This document shows, piece by piece, positions 22,517 to 32,536 of a stretch of 64,000 nucleotides of DNA. Below the pieces are notes generated by a model. That model worked only from the letters and a program-made list of their open reading frames with translations, did no database searches and was not told where the DNA came from. Each line of letters opens with the position of its first letter. Position 1 is the stretch's first letter. The position numbers and the translations under genes are program-made. The stretch lies in assembly GCA_963965975.1 (NCBI GenBank), contig OZ014413.1, forward strand, positions 7,714,501 through 7,778,500, given 5' to 3'. Origin of the DNA: Xestospongia bergquistia (Eukaryota; Porifera; Demospongiae; Haplosclerida; Petrosiidae).

Positions 22517-23003
22517 AGACAATTGGAGCAGAACAATGGCACAGACGATGATAAGACAATCATGATGATTATAGTGACTTCAATTACAACTGATGTTAAT
22601 CCCCTTGATTATATTTACTGCCTTTTCATTCACATTGACTTATTTAGTTTTGATTATTTTACTCTACAATTATCTTTATTTGACTAGGATATCATTTTTA
22701 TATTTAACCTTGTGAGTAGTGAGTATGCTATTATTATTAAAATTGAAAATTGGACGTAATTTAAAAATACCTCTTTGATATGATTTCTTCACCAAAAATA
22801 CCTCAGACCTTGTGAAAGAGGTATACATTTACACATAGTAAAATTCCATTTTATCTTTGACCACAAAATACTTTTTTCCTCATTATGCTCTCTTGAAAGC
22901 AATGAATGAGACATATTTGATATGAATTATGCATTTTTTATTTCGTAATATTGTCATCTTTTAAGTATATAACAATTAAGCCTTTTTTTGAGATTCAGTT
23001 CTA
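22517..23003. other. 3' flank shared with copy 24807
   Basis: Sequence from about 22590 to 22990 is similar to 26515-26920 (for example GTGAGTAGTGAGTATGCTAT, CATAGTAAAATTCCATTTTA, TCTTTGACCACAAAA, CTCTCTTGAAAGCAATGAAT, ATAACAATTAAGC). These are paralogous 3' flanks of subgroup-B copies, evidence of segmental duplication. Confidence 0.7.
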
Positions 23004-23940
23004 CGTAAAAGCTTTTTATAAATACTTAGTATTATTTTGAAGATGCTTAGATATGGCCTTTTCAACACTGAAACTAAATTCTTTGATCAATTTTTAATTT
23101 TTAAGAAGACTGATTGTTTAAACAGTTTCATGGAAAATCTGTTACTGACATATCCACTAACAGTTGTATATTTCGTCATTATATTTGCTGTTCCTTTCTA
23201 TCACTTAATAATACTTCCTTTCTTCTCTGCTTGGATTCTTAGTTTGTTGAAACGTACATTGATTGGACTAGTGGCACTGTTAGTAGAGTCTATAATTACA
23301 AGTTGTATTAGCTATTTCATGACTAGCTATATAGAAATATTAAAATGCCTTATACCAATGACTTGTGTTTATTCTATACCAACAGTATAACAATTCAAAA
23401 TGAACTTCTATCAGATGAACTCGCACTTTGTTTCTATATAATGGCTATATAATGGCTAAATAATGGTTGTATAATGGTTATACAATGGCTATATAATGGC
23501 TATATAATGGTTATATAATGGCTATATAATGGCTATATATTAGCTATATAATGGCTATATAATGGCTCTATAATGGTTATATAATGGCTATATAATGGCT
23601 ATATAATGGCTATATATTAGCTATATAATGGCTACATAATGGCTATATAATGGTTATATAATGGCTAAATAATGACTATATAATGGCTATATAATGGTTA
23701 TATAATGGTTATATAATGGTTATATAATGGCTATATATTGGTTATATAATGGCTATAAATTAGTTATATAATGGCTATATAATGGCTATATAATGGTTAT
23801 ATAATGGCTATGTAATGGTTATATAATGGTTATATAATGGCTAAACAATGGTTATATAATGGTTATAATTATAATGGCTATATAATGGCTGGTATTAATC
23901 TTTCACTTGTTTACAAGTTATTGAGTTTATTCCCAATACT
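23004..23940 (+). pseudogene. POT-like relic (helix 7-10) interrupted by minisatellite
   Basis: Begins near 23004 with the sequence matching VKSFLYILSIVL (now interrupted). An open stretch from about 23037 reads GLFNTETKFFDQFL, NSFMENLLLTYPLTVVYF, LLKRTLIGLVALLVES, ISYFMT and a stop near 23390. A shifted frame then gives NELLSDELALCFYIMA. At the YIMA codons (TATATAATGGC) the sequence expands into an 11-bp tandem array (23434-23890). Past the array the coding similarity continues briefly as AGINLSLV, where intact copies read AGISIFFV. N-terminal half and C-terminal tail absent. Confidence 0.88.
23434..23890. repeat. 11-bp minisatellite, consensus CTATATAATGG
   Basis: About 40 imperfect copies of CTATATAATGG, with variants GTTATATAATGG, CTAAATAATGG and CTATATATTAG. 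The unit equals the local coding sequence of the pseudogene (Y-I-M-A codons) that flanks it on both sides, so the array grew in place from transporter sequence. Confidence 0.95.
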
Positions 23941-24471
23941 TTGTTAATAATGTTTTTCACCAAAAATTGCAAACTTAAGTAAATAGATTAGATAGATATA
24001 ATCTGTCAACACTTTCATGTTTTGTAAACTATGGAATATAATATAATATATGCATTGCTGTGTCACGTACTGAGTATGTTTTATGAGAAATACAAGTCAC
24101 ATTATTGGGCATGTTGGAATACAAACGTATTCATGCATATATATATATATATATATATATAATATAATATATAATATATATATACATATATGCATGTATG
24201 TAAAAAGTAGGAATGTTAGTCCTCTCTTACATTAAAAATTTGGATACTTATGTAGACATTTTGACATAGAATTGCTTTTTTCCCGTAACTTGTTTCTTTT
24301 AAGTATTGTCATATCTACATCTCCTTTCATTCTTTAAATGTTCATTACTTGTTGTCCTTATCAATTATATGATTTGAATTGTGGGCATCTTAATAGTTAA
24401 TAAAGTCTCTTATTGTTTACAACAAAGTCTAATGTTTTCTTATATGTATTCTTTGCAATACATTAATTAGT
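23941..24471. repeat. Dispersed intergenic repeat, copy 2, with (TA)n
   Basis: From about 24030 to 24435 this resembles 27050-27620 and parts of 15360-15970: GTAAACTATGG, TGCATTGCTGTGTCACGT, (TA)n at 24135-24186, TTGTTTCTTTTAAGTATTGT, TATATGATTTGAATTGTG, GTTTACAACAAAGTCTA. No coding relic is visible. Confidence 0.55.
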
Positions 24472-24670
24472 TAGCTCAACACAACAATCCTGTCAAATTA
24501 ATATGGAGAGTAATAAAGTATGCTTGGAAACACAAACAATTGCAACCAGTGAGACGTAGTGCCTTTACCTTTGCTACTACTATGTTGAAATTGTATAGGC
24601 CACTAACCAGAGTTGAATGGCAGAATCAAATCTATTAATATCTAGTAACTTTTCAGGTAAAAATATATTT
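24472..24670 (+). pseudogene. Chimeric POT-like relic: central loop joined to promoter plus N-terminus
   Basis: 24472-24574 encodes the central loop (AQHNNPVKLIWRVIKYAWKH, then PVRRSAFTF, with a 6-bp TTGCAA insertion between). It is joined directly to an upstream block like that of the copy at 6382 (CTACTACTATGTTGAAATTG, TATAGGCCACTAACC), followed by ATG 24617 and MAESNLLISSNFSGKN, after which homology ends near 24665. The order is the reverse of a normal gene, so this is a deletion or recombination junction between two copies. Confidence 0.85.
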
Positions 24671-24673
24671 TAT

Positions 24674-24806
24674 TTTGTGACTACGTATTGAAACTAAAAA
24701 CATAATGTTTACGCAAACCGTGAAAATTATTACAAGACATAATACTGTTTTTTTTGTTCATTTGTCGATTCTAAGTAGACATTGTATGGCCATAAAGAAG
24801 AATTGA
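24674..24806 (+). promoter_or_regulatory. Subgroup-B upstream block (at copy 24807)
   Basis: GTGACTACGTATTGAAACTA, AAAACATAATG, CCGTGAAAATTATTACAAGA, CATAATACTG, TTTTGTTCATTTG, CGATTCTAAGTAGACATTGT. Same order of blocks as at 19606. Confidence 0.5.
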
Positions 24807-26514
24807 ATGGCAGAATCAAACCCTTTAATATCTAGTAACTCTTCAGGTAAAAATATATTATCTTCTTGCAATTGTTATAGGAGCAGGTACAAATATGTTT
24901 GTCTTCAATCAAAAGGAGCACTGCTAGTTTTAGTTATCAGTATTCTACTGGCTAATATCAATACTATATCTGGAGCTCTTTCTACACATTTTATTGACAA
25001 ATATTCTTTTCTTATATTTGCTGCAATTGGATTGTACTATCCTTTCTACCCTATCCTTGGTTTGTTAGGTGAGAAATGGATGAGATATAAAGTATTGATA
25101 ATTGGAATGGTATTAATATGTGTGGGATTTGTCATCATAACAGTATCTTTAGTGGGTCTATATTTTATACAGCTTGATAGCATTTCAGTTGTGACTGTAT
25201 CAATAACCTTAACTTGTCCTTTCTTTCTTGGTTATGGCTTACTTCAGGCTAATGTGATCCAGTTTGGTACTGATCAACTACAGTTTTCACCTTCTGAAGA
25301 ATTGAGTAGTTTTATTTACTGTTTTTTGTACATGTATTATTGCCCACTAGCTGTAGTACTTGTAATGGCATCTATTGTAACAGGATTAGTACATAATAAC
25401 ACTATCTATTATGTTTTTACTGTTATATTTGGCTCTGGTTATTTTTTTATTATCTTCGCAATCTTGTCTTTTTGTTGTTTTAAGCATCACTTGGTTATTG
25501 AACCAGCTCAACACAACAATCCTGTCAAATTAATATGGAGAGTAATAAAGTATGCTTGGAAACACAAACAACCAGTGAGACGTAGTGCCTTTACCTTTGG
25601 TGAATCTCCTCCTTCAAGATTAGATTTAGCTAAAGAGAGATATGGAGGACCATTTACTACTGTACAAGTAGAGGATGTGAAAAGCTTTTTGTACATACTC
25701 AGTATACTTTTGGGAATCTCTGGATATGGGCTTCTTGATACTAAATCAAAGATCTTAGATCAATACTTACGAGTCGTACGACTAAAAGATGTCACGTATT
25801 ACAATGTGATGGGAAAGTATGCTATTAATATATCCTCTGGCTATACCATATTGTGTGATCTTATTTGCTGTTCCTTTATATCAATTTGTAATTATTCCTT
25901 TCTTCTCTCACTTTATTCCTAGTATGTTGAAACGTATATGGATTGGATTAGTGGCACTGTTAGTAGAGTCTGTAATGACAACTCTTATTAGCTACATGAT
26001 AAACCATGACATTGGAAATGCCTTAATTAATGAAGACATTTGTTTGTCATTTACTGACAACATAACTTTTGAAAATGGATTACAATCAAATGAACTAACA
26101 CTACCTTACTATATCATGGCTGTCCCTCAATTTTTTGCTGATATTTCTATTTTTTTTGTAAGGTTCACAAGTTTTGAGTTTATTTTAGCTCAAGGTCCTC
26201 GTACTAGGCAAGGATTGTTAATTGGAATATGGTTCATGCATCTTAGCACTTATTGTGTAAATTTAACTCTGACAAGCTCACAATATGGTTGTTACTGGGA
26301 GTATTATGCTGTTAAGACAGGTGTTGTTTTCATTTTAGTAATTGTTTACACTATTGCTGCATATAAATACAAGTATAGACAACGTAATGAACCCTCTGAT
26401 GTTAATGAGAGAATTATCATTACAGAATATATTGAAAGACAATTGGACCAGAACTATGGCAGCGATGATGATGAACACAATGAAGATGATTATAGTGACT
26501 ACAATTACAACTGA
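24807..26514 (+). pseudogene. Near-intact POT-like transporter with one frameshift
   Basis: ATG 24807 (MAESNPLISSNSSGKN, with acidic dileucine ESNPLI). The frame is clean for about 335 residues through GEKWMRYKV, QFGTDQLQFSPSEELSSF, the central RRSAFTFGESPPSRLDL loop and VKSFLYILSILLG. One extra G near 25811, where intact copies read GTG-ATG-GAA, shifts the frame; the original frame continues from 25819 to the stop at 26512-26514 with helices 8-12. The conserved tail KYKYRQRNEPSDVNERI is followed by an acidic end (SDDDEHNEDDYSDYN). With the extra base discounted it would be about 568 residues. It could be a young pseudogene, a polymorphic null, or an assembly error. The helix-10 motif has PRTRQG where the others have PR(T/A)MQG, and AGIS is DIS, suggesting relaxed constraint. 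Confidence 0.85.
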
Positions 26515-27221
26515 TGTTAATCTCCTTGAATATATTTACAGGCTTTTCATACACATTGACTTATTCTGTTTTGATTATTAATTTTTACTTTACATTTATG
26601 TTTATTTGACTAGTATATCCCTTTTATATTTAATAGTGTGAGTAGTGAGTATGCTATTATTATTGAAATAGAAAGTTGGATGTAATTGAAAATACCTTCT
26701 TGTTTTAATCATTAAAAATACCTCAAACCTTGTTTAAAAGTTACATTTTACACATAGCAAAATTCCATTTTATCTTTGACCACAAAATTTTCCTCATTAT
26801 GCTCTCTTGAAAGCAATGAATGAGACATATTTTTATATGAATTGTACATTTCTTGTCTGGTAATATTGTCATCTGTTTTGAAGTATATAACAATTAAGCA
26901 TTTTTTTGACATGCAGTTCTACAAAACACGTACTCAAAGTAGAGAAAGTGCAGCTACGAAAAAAATTGTACAATATTTACATAACTCATGAGCTTAGGTA
27001 ATTCTAGACATGAACATCAGGGGGGCCCTGCATAAGTACTAAATATGTTGTGCTATTGTAAACTATGGTACATTAATATATACATTGTTGTGTCACATGT
27101 GAACACTTTCACAATGCTACCTTGTATATATACCGTATCAACCAGTAGTACTTTACTAATTATATTTTACATAAATCATAAAATAGAAGAGTCATATAAT
27201 AGGTAGCTTAAGAATATATAG

Positions 27222-27275
<54 letters not shown>

Positions 27276-27689
27276 TTAATAACTGCTAAGTCAACGTATC
27301 TTTTTGTATCATCAATGATCTAATAGAAAATCTTATCTAACAACAAAAGATAAAAACATTTAAAGAAAAAGCACCAGCTATATTTAAAGATGACTATGTA
27401 AAATGGGAAGGACCAATGTTAATCTTTTATTACTTCAAACGTACAAATTATGATATAGATTTGTATTTTCATCCTATCTTATTTCTTTTCTTTTTGACAT
27501 TTCATCATCCTTACATGTCCTTTCATATTTTTTATTATTTCTTGTCCTTTTAAACTATTATGATTTGAATTGTCCCCATCATTTGTCAAGTTAATAAAAT
27601 ATGCTTTAGTTTACAACAAATTCTAGTGATTATCTTAAATGGGTGTGCTTATATATATATGTATATATATATATATATGTTTGCACGTA
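26515..27689. other. 3' flank and dispersed repeat copy 3
   Basis: 26515-26920 is similar to 22590-22990 (3' flank of another subgroup-B copy). 27050-27620 is a further copy of the intergenic repeat seen at 15360 and 24040 (TACATTGTTGTGTCACATGT, CTTGTATATATACCGTATCA, GTATTTTCATCCTATCTTAT, ATTATGATTTGAATTGTCC, GTTTACAACAAATTCTAGTG). (TA)n at 27226-27276 and 27651-27680. Confidence 0.6.
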
Positions 27690-27760
27690 TGTATGATAAA
27701 TTGATTAGATATAAAGTTTTAGTGGTTGAAATAATAAAAGTTGTATTGTTTGTGTTTGTC
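27690..27760 (+). pseudogene. Relic of POT-like loop 2-3/helix 3
   Basis: The plus strand reads DKLIRYKVLVVEIIKVVLFV. The gene at 861 has GEKWMRYKVLLVGIILLFV with near-matching codons. It is cut off at 27760 by an inverted segment from the same family. Confidence 0.75.
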
Positions 27761-28055
27761 AAACATATAACATGGATACAATGACAAGATAAGGAAGCAC
27801 CAATATAATGGATATTATTGGTAATAGATACTATAAAACTATTGGAACCATCTTTATGCATAAAAAATAAATATTGATCGTAAAGTTTTAATTTAGTATC
27901 AAGCAACTATATCCAAAAGTCCCTAAAAAAAAGTATGTATAGAAAGCTTTTGACATCCTTCACATGTATAGTATAGTAGTATATGGTCCTCTCTATCTTT
28001 CTTTCTCTAGGTCAAATCTGGAGGGAAAAGCTCTCCATAAGTAAAGGCACTACAT
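27761..28055 (-). pseudogene. Inverted POT-like relic (central loop to helix 8)
   Basis: Read on the minus strand from 28055 downward: SAFTYGE, PSRFDLEKER, VKDVKSF-like sequence with stops and shifts, LLDTKLKLYDQYLFFMHKDG, SNSFI, then PYLVIV near 27790. This is the order expected for the family but in reverse orientation to every other gene. It abuts the plus-strand relic at 27690-27760, so the junction at about 27760 is an inversion breakpoint. Confidence 0.82.
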
Positions 28056-28244
28056 ATAATATAACTAAATTAACTGAAAATAGATATGATTGGTGATTTA
28101 ACCAATAAATGGTAATATACATTGTACAGTATACAAACTGTTTTCATTTCTAACATACTATAAGAATAACTAAACTCGATCAATAGTCAATAAAATAATA
28201 GTACACTTGATGAAAGAAATATGATGTTGACTTTTAGTTTACAT

Positions 28245-28330
28245 CAAATACATTTCTACAGATAACAATACTAGGAATGTAGCGGAGAAGAAACAAACTA
28301 TTTTTTAATTGATAGAATGGAACAGCTAAT
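28245..28330 (-). pseudogene. Inverted POT-like relic (helix 8)
   Basis: The minus strand reads TILPLAVPFYQLKNSLFLLR then YIPSIV. Intact copies have FAVPLYQFIIVPFFSxxIPS. It lies on the wrong side of the 27761-28055 relic to be a simple continuation, so the inverted region is itself rearranged or holds two copies. Confidence 0.65.
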
Positions 28331-28709
28331 GGAAGGATAGTACAAGAAACAAGAGTGCAAGCAGACAATAAGTATATATATATATATATATATATACATA
28401 TACATACATATATATATATACCAGAATGAAATAATTTTAAAACATGAAATAAATGGTGGTTTTATAAACAAAGTCTGTTACTAGGAAGGAGTAAATGGTA
28501 TTAATAAAAGCAAGTACAAAACACACATATTATTATAAAACTTTATTGTTTACTTATTTGAAAGTAGTGCCTATAGATCAGCAGAAAGTCACAGCATCTT
28601 TATGTTTAGAGTTTTCGGAGTGGGGTTCAGTATAACAGACAGCAAAGTATCCATTTCCTGTTAGACAAATAGGGATATCCGAGATGACGTCATTTAATAA
28701 CACGCAATA
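28331..28709. other. Spacer with (TA)n
   Basis: (TA)n and (TACA)n around 28373-28420; otherwise unrecognised. A minus-strand ORF at 28578-28787 overlaps the next relic and is a shadow. Confidence 0.4.
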
Positions 28710-29421
28710 ATTTTTATACATACTTAGTATTGTTTTGGAACTGTTTAGATATGGCCTTTTCGACACTGAAACAAAATCTCTGACCAATATTTACTTTTTA
28801 TAGAAAACTGATGGTTTGAACAGTTTCTTGGAAAGTCTGTTACTGGCATATCGACTTACAGTTCTTTATCTTGTCGTTGTATTTGCTGTTCCTTTCTATC
28901 AATTTATAATAGTTCCCTTCTTCCCTTTTTATATTCCTAGTATGTTGAAACATATATGGATTGGACTAGTGGCACAGTTAGTAGAGTCTATAATTACAAG
29001 TTGCATTAGCTATTTCATGAACTCACACTTCCTTTCTATATATTGACTGTTCCTCATTTTTTTCTGATATTAGTCTTTTGCTTGTTCAGTTACAGGTATT
29101 AAGTTTATTCTAGCTCAAGGTCCTCATTCTATGCAAGGATTCTTAATTAAAATATGGTACATAAACAATAGCATTTATTGTGCACATTTAACTCTGACAA
29201 GCTATCCATTAGGATGCAGTTGGAAGTACTATCCTGTTAAGACAAGTGTTGTTTTTATTGCAGTCATTGTTTACACTATTGCTGCATATAAATATAAATA
29301 TAGACAACGTAAAGAACTATCTGATGTTAATGAGAGAGTTATCATAGCAGAATATACTGAAAGACAACTAGAGCAGGAATATGGCACAAATGACATATTT
29401 CCATATAAATCTCCATTATAA
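28710..29421 (+). pseudogene. POT-like C-terminal half, broken
   Basis: Homology begins near 28710 at SFLYILSIVL (frame disturbed). An open stretch from 28816 gives NSFLESLLLAYRLTVLYL, VPFYQFIIVPFFPFYIPSML, HIWIGLVAQLVES and ISYFM. About 30 codons of the extracellular helix 9-10 loop are then deleted and the frame is lost. From about 29100 the helix-10 end, helices 11-12 and tail resume (MQGFLIKIWYINNSIYCAHL; KYKYRQRKELSDVNERV) to the stop at 29421. Closest to the gene at 861 (tail QEYGTN). The N-terminal half is absent. Confidence 0.9.
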
Positions 29422-30035
29422 AATCAATATATAATAATATACTTATTTTTATTAATAACATCAATAGATTGCAGTAGTTCATTAATTATATTATATCTTT
29501 TTAAGATAAAAGTTTTGATTATCTAGCTATCTCATCAATATACAAAGACAATTAAACAAGTATATTTAATTGTATAAGTATGTTTACATATATGGATATA
29601 TAGATAGAGTCATGATTGTTTATAATCAATGGAATGACTTTCAAAGTAAACTAGAAGAGCCTAAGCAAACATGAAATCTGCTGCAATTATAATTTGATAG
29701 TACATATATCACATGTAAATGAGATGTATGGAAGTTTACTTCTGCATTGTTAGAATTAGCTTTGAACATAATCCAGTAAGATAAAATAACAAGTAACTTG
29801 TACTTGTCAACAACTAATCCTTCTAGAGAATGTTACAATTAAAACAATATTAATAAATTTATGATTTACTTCCAAAATGTGTGAAAAGGGAGAGTAAGTA
29901 AATACTTTTTTTAAAGCTAAACTTGCCAATGACGCATGAAAATTAAATAATGGTTGAAACGTAATAATCAAGCAATTAGTTTTATTCTTAAAACAATAAT
30001 TGGCCTAATGGTCATAAGATTACAAGTAATGTTGG

Positions 30036-30067
<32 letters not shown>

Positions 30068-32480
30068 GTTGCTATGGTGATATACATGTAGTAATATTAT
30101 TTGGTGATTATTACCATGGTAATAGTTGCTATGATAACACACATGTTGCTGCTAAAGTAACTGCTGCTATATATATGCTATTGTTTTTGTGTTATGGTGA
30201 TTGTTACCATGGTATTTTTTTCTATAGTTATGTTATATATATATGTATGTATAATATAATCTATAAAAAACTAAAGCAAATTTTTAATTTACACATGTAT
30301 GCACTACTTGAAGAAATACCACTTAAAACTTTCCTATGAAACTATCTATATAGATCCTTGTTAAACAAAGTAGTTATTTGTCCCCAGAAATATTGTTAGA
30401 GTCTGTAAAAAAGAGATTCATTAATAAAAATGTATGTGTACTAGGAAAACAAGGTCATAGTAAATATCTATATATATATATATATAATATATATATTTTA
30501 ATGAACAGCAGTAATAAAAAGTCACTTAACAAGGACTTATATATATATAACTTTTTATAAAACCAACACATTTAGATGACAGCCAAATTCTCAATTTTTC
30601 CAAAGACTATGGACTATATACATAGAGTCCATCGGTAAAATTAAAAAAATTGCCCAAAATGATTTGAAATGTTTGATGAAGTTAGTTATAATGGTGCTTG
30701 TTAAGCAGAACAATTGTTTTTGCTCATAAATATTATTAGAGTTTGCAATAAATCTAAAGATATTTGTCAATTAACATGTATATTATACATGTACATGTAC
30801 TGACAAAACAAAGGGTATTATTATAGTTTTAAAAAAGTAATGTAACAATTAAGGAAAGTAATATCATGTCACTTAATAAGAACCTATAACTCTATCTTTA
30901 GAAAAAAATTCAATGATTTTGGACAGTTTCAATAACATAGTTGACCCCAAAGTTCATATGATCCTAAGTAATGTTGGTGTGTTAATTTTTACAATAATAA
31001 TAATATTAATTAAATAATTGCTGCTATAGCAATGCTGTTATGGTAGTTATGAAATGCATGTTATTACTATGACATCTGTTACTATAGTAATACATGTGTT
31101 ATTGCTATTTTAATGTTGTTATGGTAGTTGTTACCATGGTAATTGCTGCTATATTTGTATATGTTTTTGTCATCATAACTTCTGCTATAATAAAGCATGT
31201 TATTGTATAGTAATTATTAACATGGTAATTGCTGCTATGATAACCAATATTTTGTTGCTATGACAATTGTACCATGATCATTTTAATTTTGTCATGAAGG
31301 CCATTAACTCTTATTGTATAGCCCATAATAATTAGGAAGACCTGTGGTCATGAAGTTGTAAATAACTAAATCACCTGAAATGTTTTCATGAAGTTAGTTT
31401 AGAAATTCTTTATTAAGCAGAGTAATTCTTTGTGCTCAAAATATTGTCAGAGTCTCTAAAAAAACAAAGAGAATCATTAATTGAACATGCACTATCAAAA
31501 CAATTCTCTTAATAACTTTTAAAAAATAATGTAACAATTAAGAACAATTATATTAACATCACTTAACAATGACATGCAATTCTAATTGCATTAAAAAAAA
31601 TTCAAATAATATAGACAACTTAGCCAAATTCTTAATCTTTTTAAAAAAGCACAGATATTTAACAAATTAAAATAGGTCACAATTTATTAAGTAACATAAT
31701 AACTTAATACTTTCGTAATTATTATTGTTTTCCTGAAAGTAATAGTAAATCCTTGTCTTAATTGTAACTTTTTGATAGTCTAAAATCTCTAGCATTATTA
31801 TTCATAAATTCCAGTATGTATTTTAAATCATTTTTAAATTGTTCATATATTTAAAGATCTATGAAGTATGCTTTTAACAGTATGAATCATAAATTCTAAA
31901 CATAGTATTATATATAAATAGTTTGACTTTCATACCAATAAGGCTGGTGTCCCACATACGAATGTCTGACTAATAGGTTTTTTGAAAACTTTTCAGAGTT
32001 TAAGCTTCAGGTTTAAAGCATAGTATCCTCACTACGGCTATGTTTGGGGGCCAAAACGTGGGGATAAAACTTTAGAAAGTTAAAAAAATTGTCCTTATCT
32101 AGAGGGATTTCGCTCTTACATCTTTTATGTCATCCATCCTTCAAATTAAATATTCACATAAATTCTGACAATTGTAGTTCAAATTTAGACTTTAAAAGCA
32201 TATTGTAGCAATATGATATATCAAAAAGCTAGTCAAACCTTATTTTCAATCCTTACATTAGAGACAGCATGTCTTTTCTCAAGTGTTGTAGCAATCGTGA
32301 TCACTAACTTACTTCAAGTATAATTTTAGCAGAAAATAGCATTTTTTATGAATATAAGTATTATTTTAATTTTCTTTTGTCTCAAGAATATCGTTTGGAA
32401 ACAACTCTTTAATTACTTCTAAAAATGTTAATAGACCTACTATTTATGTGGCTGTGGCTATAATAATTGATATAATTACT
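29422..32480. other. Gene-free boundary region between the two subfamilies
   Basis: About 3 kb with no transporter relic recognised. It separates the older diverse copies (left) from the homogeneous subfamily (right). It holds the tandem repeat at 30000-31600 and (TA)n at 30044-30067 and 30468-30495. The ORF at 30378-30560 is within the repeat and looks like chance. Confidence 0.5.
30000..31600. repeat. Diverged tandem repeat rich in TTACCATGGTAA
   Basis: Two or more diverged copies with roughly 0.7-0.95 kb spacing. Markers: AAGATTACAAGTAATGTTGG (30016) and ATGATCCTAAGTAATGTTGG (30959); clusters of TTACCATGGTAA with GTTGCTAT/GCTGCTAT (30110-30215 and 31080-31260); and AAGCAGAxxAATT...TTGTGCTC...ATTGTTAGAGTCT blocks near 30365, 30700 and 31420. 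The palindromic motif recurs every few tens of bases inside each copy. Confidence 0.6.
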
Positions 32481-32536
32481 GGAACAGTCAACTCCACACC
32501 CACTACTCCCGGTCAACATTCAGTTCACTCAAGTAA
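32481..32536 (+). promoter_or_regulatory. Subfamily-C proximal block (at copy 32537)
   Basis: GGAACAGTCAACTCCACACC, CACTACTCCCGGTCAACATT, then TTCACTCAAGTAA before the ATG. The shared core AACAGTCA..TCCAC.CCCA and the CAAGTAAATG start context recur at all eight right-half copies. Confidence 0.55.

Noticed and set aside
23434..23890. CRISPR-like or functional repeat array.
   Set aside because: Units are 11 bp, directly adjacent without spacers, and derived from flanking codons; it is a minisatellite in a eukaryotic genome.
25508..25696. Minus-strand ORFs opposite the central loop (also at 20450, 37090) and opposite helix 2-4 (6691, 40010, 48486, 52684).
   Set aside because: They are antisense shadows that recur because the sense sequence is conserved; no independent start context or conservation pattern.
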